A stretch of DNA of 9,010 nucleotides from a candidate division TM6 bacterium UASB124. Lineage in GTDB: Bacteria > Dependentiae > Babeliae > Babeliales > RVW-14. The stretch spans positions 353,987 through 362,996 of the forward strand of contig LDIV01000001.1 in the NCBI GenBank assembly GCA_001468855.1, given 5' to 3'. Both the position numbers and the translations under genes were made by a program. Below are positions 5,502-9,010 of this stretch, one piece after another. Under the pieces are notes generated by a model that did not search any database, was not told where the DNA came from, and saw only the letters and a program-made list of their open reading frames with translations. Position 1 is the first letter of the stretch, and every line of letters starts with the position of its first letter.

Positions 5502-6320
5502 ATGATTAACCCATCATCTAGAAAGCGATTTAAGCGTGCGATAGCAATTACAATCTGCCTGGTTATCACAATTCCACCTATTGCTCTACTCGTAAAAAAG
5601 TTCCTTTATTCATCATCTAAGCAACTGCACCAACTATTTGTCCCTAAAGAGGTCGTCTGTAGCATTAATGACATTTTTGACCAAACATTATTCAATGAAA
5701 TAAAAACATTTGTAACAAAAAAAACAACACAACAAAGTCTACTTAATTTCGACCATCAATGTTTTTATCAAGACCTGAAAAAAAAGTTCCCCATCATTAA
5801 AGAAATAGAATGGCAATATCAAGCGCCGCAAACACTTTACTTAACAATCAGAGGAACGATTCCTTATTGTATAATTAATGAGACATTTGTTTTGGGTAAT
5901 AAACGGCGACTTTTTCCAAAAGACTATTTTAGCAACGCCAATCTCGATCAATTACCATGTATTCAAGTAAATAAACAATGGCTCAGCAGTAAAATAGACA
6001 ACCATGTTTACACCTTTATTCATAAAATCCCATCAAATCAGTGGAAAGAACACCATATTATGTACAATGCACCATGGCATATACAGTTGACACCAAAAAC
6101 AGCTATGTGCCTCTGCCACATCATAACGGACGAAAAGAATTTCTTTAATCAACGGAAGTATGATGCACTCGGTTCGCTATTCACCGATCTATGTAACAAG
6201 GGATACATCACTAAAAAGATGCTAGCAAAAAAGAGCATACCGCTCGCATTTGATTTTCGTATAAAGAACCAAATTATTGTAAAATTTTACGACTCTATTA
6301 AGAGGGGGAAGGGATTATGA
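5502..6320 (+). CDS. ftsQ: Divergent FtsQ/DivIB-like cell division protein
   Basis: FtsQ is a bitopic divisome protein whose periplasmic POTRA and beta domains recruit FtsB/FtsL and later septal synthesis proteins. The 272-aa product has a basic cytoplasmic start (SSRKRFKR), one membrane helix at about 13-32 (AIAITICLVITIPPIALLV), a POTRA-like region around 48-118, and a stretch typical of the POTRA/beta junction (FPIIKEIEWQYQAPQTLYL at 96-114, then IPYCIIN and RLFP, corresponding to the family's 'P tl I v E P a' pattern). Similarity beyond that is weak and the C-terminal half is rich in Lys, His and aromatics. The start has GGGGAG 6 bases upstream. The stop overlaps the ftsA start as ATGA (6317-6320), indicating translational coupling. 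Position directly before ftsA is the strongest support. It is the first gene of the plus-strand operon; no mur gene precedes it. Confidence 0.72.
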   Translation: MINPSSRKRFKRAIAITICLVITIPPIALLVKKFLYSSSKQLHQLFVPKEVVCSINDIFDQTLFNEIKTFVTKKTTQQSLLNFDHQCFYQDLKKKFPIIKEIEWQYQAPQTLYLTIRGTIPYCIINETFVLGNKRRLFPKDYFSNANLDQLPCIQVNKQWLSSKIDNHVYTFIHKIPSNQWKEHHIMYNAPWHIQLTPKTAMCLCHIITDEKNFFNQRKYDALGSLFTDLCNKGYITKKMLAKKSIPLAFDFRIKNQIIVKFYDSIKRGKGL

Positions 6321-7573
6321 GCAACAAAAACATGGGTGAGCTTATATCTGCAATTGATATAGGCACAACCAAAATCGTCGTCGTTATTGCAAAAAAAAAT
6401 GCGTACGGTTGTATTGAAATTCTTGGCATTGGGCAACACCCATCGCATGGATTAAAAAAAGGAGTCATCGTTAATATCAATACAACCGTAGACTCAATCA
6501 AGGCAGCACTAAAAGAGGCTCAAGACATGGCCGGTGTCACTATACAAGCAGCATGTGTAGGTATTTCAGGCGGTCACATTCAATCAATTAACTCAACCGG
6601 GGTTGTTGCCATTAAAGGTCGCGAAGTAAGCCAATACGATATTGACCGCGTTATTGAAGCAGCAAAAGCCGTGCCTCTTCAAAAGGACCAATATATTTTA
6701 CATATACTCCCACAGTATTTTCGGGTCGATGGCCAAGACTTTGTCTTTGATTCATTAGGCATGTATGGGGTAAGGCTTGAAGCACAAATTCATATCGTTA
6801 CCGGAGCAGTAGCTTCAGCACAAAATATTATAAAGTCATGTGAATTGGCCGGACTAAGAGTATCGGACATTGTTCTTGAACAATTGGCATCAGCTGCAGC
6901 AGTCTTAACACCAACAGAACAAGAAATGGGCGTTGGAATTCTTGATATTGGCGGTGGAACCTCTGACTTTGCAATTTATAAAGATGCTCGTATACGACAT
7001 TCCAAGGTATTGCCAATCGCAGGTAGCCATTTTACCAATGATATTGCAATAGGGTTGCGAATCCCATCTGCCAAGGCAGAAGAATTTAAAAAATTATACG
7101 GCTCAGTTAACAAACAAAAATTTGTCGACTTTCACAAAAACTATCTCGATGTACCACTTGGATATGAAGGTGGTATTAAATCTATAGAACTCAATTCCAT
7201 GGCTGAAATAATTCACTTTAGAGCAGAAGAGATTTTTGATATTTTTGCCGATGAAATAAATCACTATCGTTTACGAGCATTAATGCCTTGCGGTCTTGTA
7301 TTAACCGGCGGAGGTTCATTGCTTAACGGCATGAAAGACCTTGCAGCAGAAAAGCTTGGAATGGCCGTCAGAGTTGGACACCCCGAAATAGCGCACCATA
7401 ACCAACATTGCGCAATTCCGGATGTTTTAAAAAGCCCAATTTATGCTACGGTTTACGGATTAGTCCTCCACGCAAGCGGCGAACAAAACTTTGGTGATAT
7501 TTCAGCAACAGATGAAGCTCTTTTTTGCCGCGTCTTGAAAAGAATGAAATCTTGGATTTATGATCTTTTTTAA
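6317..7573 (+). CDS. ftsA: Cell division protein FtsA
   Basis: Actin-fold ATPase that anchors FtsZ polymers to the inner membrane and signals to the late divisome. The 418-aa length is normal. Visible motifs are phosphate-1 DIGTTK (14-19), a 1C subdomain at about 84-160 (GGHIQSINSTGVVAIKGREV), the VLEQLASAAAVLTPTEQEMG stretch, phosphate-2 DIGGGTSDF (210-218), and the adenosine motif LTGGGSLLNGM (329-339). The C-terminus RVLKRMKSWIYDLF (405-418) is a classic amphipathic membrane-targeting helix after a flexible linker. The start overlaps ftsQ by 4 bases, with a purine-rich GGGGGAAGGG just upstream. ftsZ follows after 42 bases. The 1C domain and terminal helix separate it from the paralogous actin-like PilM, which lacks such a helix. 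No missing key residues seen. Confidence 0.95.
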   Translation: MSNKNMGELISAIDIGTTKIVVVIAKKNAYGCIEILGIGQHPSHGLKKGVIVNINTTVDSIKAALKEAQDMAGVTIQAACVGISGGHIQSINSTGVVAIKGREVSQYDIDRVIEAAKAVPLQKDQYILHILPQYFRVDGQDFVFDSLGMYGVRLEAQIHIVTGAVASAQNIIKSCELAGLRVSDIVLEQLASAAAVLTPTEQEMGVGILDIGGGTSDFAIYKDARIRHSKVLPIAGSHFTNDIAIGLRIPSAKAEEFKKLYGSVNKQKFVDFHKNYLDVPLGYEGGIKSIELNSMAEIIHFRAEEIFDIFADEINHYRLRALMPCGLVLTGGGSLLNGMKDLAAEKLGMAVRVGHPEIAHHNQHCAIPDVLKSPIYATVYGLVLHASGEQNFGDISATDEALFCRVLKRMKSWIYDLF

Positions 7574-7615
7574 ACAATACAATCTCATCAATAAAATAGC
7601 TCAAAGGAGAAAGTT

Positions 7616-8884
7616 ATGATTGAACTATCAATGGATGAACAAGCACTTATGACCTGTTGTGCAAGCCTCAAGGTTATAGGCATTGGTGGCGCCGGTGGCA
7701 ATGCCGTTAATAGCATGATTTCAGGAGCCGATCTTTCAAGTGTACAATTTATCGTTGCAAATACCGATTCACAATCACTTAATCTGTCTCTTGCTCAAAA
7801 CAAAATTCAACTAGGTAAACAAATTACCAAAGGGTTAGGCGCGGGTGCAAATCCAGAAATAGGACGGCAAGCTGCCGAAGAAGATCTCAATAGTATTTTA
7901 GATTATTTAGCAAACACCGATATTCTTTTTTTAACAGCAGGACTCGGTGGAGGAACCGGTTCTGGTGCACTACCTGTCATTGCTCAAGCTGCAAAAGAAT
8001 TAGGGCTCTTAACCATAGCTATTGTAACTAAACCATTTTTATTTGAAGGTAAACGACGTCAAAAACATGCCGAAGAAGCTTTGGCAAAGCTTGAAGGGTC
8101 TGTTGATACCCTCATCGTTGTTCCAAACCAACGTCTCATTGAAATATCGGATCCTAAAATTTCAATGCTTAATGCCTTTGCTCTTGCAAATGACATTCTT
8201 AAGCAAGCAATCAAAGGCATTTCAGATATCATCACTAAAGCCGGCCACATTAACGTTGACCTTGCTGATGTTAAAACTATTATGAGAAACACCGGCATGG
8301 CTATTATGGGCACAGGGCGTGCTTCAGGCGCTGACCGAGCACGAAAAGCAGCCATACATGCTATAAGCTCGCCGCTACTCGAAAACACAAATATCCAGGG
8401 AGCTCGAGGGGTTCTGATTAATATTACGGGAAACGAAGATCTTGAATTACAAGAAATCAATGAAGCTGCATCAATGATTTATGACTTGGTAAACCCAGAA
8501 GCAAATATTATTTTAGGATCTGTTATCGATAAAACAGTTGGCGAAGAGCTTAGCATCACAGTCATTGCAACAGGCATTGAGAAAGCAGCAGGTAAAGAAT
8601 CAACAGCAGCAACAACCAAACCAGCACGAACCACTGATATGGCAACAACACAAGAAAAAACAATAACACCATACGTAGAACAACGAACACAGGAAACCGC
8701 TATTGATCTTTCTCCTGAAATAGTAACAGAAGAAATAAAAGAGCCAGAAACAAATATCACACCAACCGCAACGGAGCCAATATATGACCTCAATGATTTA
8801 GACACTCCAACATTTCTACGCAAAAAAGCAGTCGCTGAATCTGAAACAGCAGAAATGTCATCTTCATCAACAGAGCACCTGTAA
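7616..8884 (+). CDS. ftsZ: Cell division GTPase FtsZ with an extended C-terminus
   Basis: Tubulin homologue that polymerises into the cytokinetic ring. The start has AAGGAG 6 bases upstream. The 422-aa product has the T1 loop GIGGAGGNAVN (22-32), the tubulin signature GGGTGSG (111-117), the TKPFLFEGKRR segment (138-148), and the T7 catalytic loop NVDLADVK (213-220). The globular core ends near residue 322. A disordered linker of about 70 residues follows, rich in Thr, Ala and Glu (TTKPARTT, TTQEKTITP, EEIKEPETN). The conserved C-terminal peptide that binds FtsA and ZipA-type partners is visible as DLDTPTFLRKK (394-404, compare E. coli DIPAFLRK). Unusually it is not terminal: 18 more residues follow, acidic and Ser-rich (SESETAEM-like, SSSSTEHL). 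The last gene in the operon within this window. Confidence 0.97.
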   Translation: MIELSMDEQALMTCCASLKVIGIGGAGGNAVNSMISGADLSSVQFIVANTDSQSLNLSLAQNKIQLGKQITKGLGAGANPEIGRQAAEEDLNSILDYLANTDILFLTAGLGGGTGSGALPVIAQAAKELGLLTIAIVTKPFLFEGKRRQKHAEEALAKLEGSVDTLIVVPNQRLIEISDPKISMLNAFALANDILKQAIKGISDIITKAGHINVDLADVKTIMRNTGMAIMGTGRASGADRARKAAIHAISSPLLENTNIQGARGVLINITGNEDLELQEINEAASMIYDLVNPEANIILGSVIDKTVGEELSITVIATGIEKAAGKESTAATTKPARTTDMATTQEKTITPYVEQRTQETAIDLSPEIVTEEIKEPETNITPTATEPIYDLNDLDTPTFLRKKAVAESETAEMSSSSTEHL

Positions 8885-9010
8885 ACTTATCTACAACATT
8901 GTCCATCACTAGAAGAAAAATAGATACCGACAAAAATAATAAGAATTGAAAAATAAAACACACCGAAAGGGCTGCAGATAAAACAACCAACCTAAAAGGA
9001 TAACAAAGAG
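8885..9010. other. Non-coding tail after ftsZ with a possible RBS
   Basis: These 126 A-rich bases contain no convincing hairpin, so I see no terminator for the ftsQAZ operon here. AAAAGGA at 8994-9000 would be a fitting ribosome binding site for a plus-strand gene beginning at or just beyond the right edge, which would make the operon longer than ftsQAZ. This cannot be decided within the window. Confidence 0.35.

Noticed and set aside
5348..5569. 73-codon minus-strand ORF across the divergent gap
   Set aside because: It overlaps the pilB promoter and the start of ftsQ, its residues mirror the ftsQ coding strand, and it has no family likeness.
8059..8823. 133- and 114-codon minus-strand ORFs antisense to ftsZ
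   Set aside because: Shadows of the well-supported ftsZ frame, with composition expected from its complement.
8790..8990. 66-codon hydrophobic minus-strand ORF at the end of ftsZ
   Set aside because: About half is antisense to the ftsZ tail; the hydrophobicity comes from T-rich complement of A-rich DNA. No supporting neighbour.

Overview
The window looks like a piece of an AT-rich, diderm bacterial chromosome that uses the standard code (TAA, TAG and TGA all end genes here). It holds two divergent gene blocks. Secretin, PilO and PilP homologues imply an outer membrane, and FtsQ-FtsA-FtsZ imply classical septal division. The low GC, the strongly diverged FtsQ/PilO/PilP and the reduced gene sets would suit a host-associated or candidate-phylum lineage (for example Candidatus Dependentiae). 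That placement is a weak guess from gene style, not something the sequence proves.

Layout. 1-353 (minus): the first 117 codons of an unrecognised exported protein that runs off the left edge. 354-851: about 500 bases with no recognisable gene, but with two or three tiny minus-strand ORFs in one shared frame and a terminator-like hairpin. 852-5294 (minus): a type IV pilus block transcribed pilB > pilO > pilP > pilQ, i.e. assembly ATPase, inner-membrane PilO, a short PilP and the outer-membrane secretin. 5295-5501: the divergent intergenic region, with a good sigma70-type promoter for pilB and a weaker candidate for ftsQ. 5502-8884 (plus): ftsQ > ftsA > ftsZ, with a 4-base ftsQ/ftsA overlap and 42 bases between ftsA and ftsZ. 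8885-9010: non-coding, ending in a possible ribosome binding site for a gene outside the window.

How the genes work together. PilB would power pilus (or related secretion/uptake) fibre assembly at the inner membrane. PilO and PilP would link that platform to the PilQ pore. No pilM, pilN, pilC, pilT or pilin lies here, so the machine is incomplete within the window. On the other strand FtsZ forms the cytokinetic ring, FtsA ties it to the membrane through its C-terminal amphipathic helix, and FtsQ is the bitopic periplasmic connector. The usual dcw neighbours (murC, murB, ddl) are not upstream of ftsQ; the pilus block is there instead.

Most notable: the in-frame chain of mini-ORFs at 383-730, the reduced pilB-O-P-Q set without pilM/pilN, the divergent pil/fts promoter region, and an FtsZ whose conserved tail peptide is followed by an 18-residue acidic/serine-rich extension.
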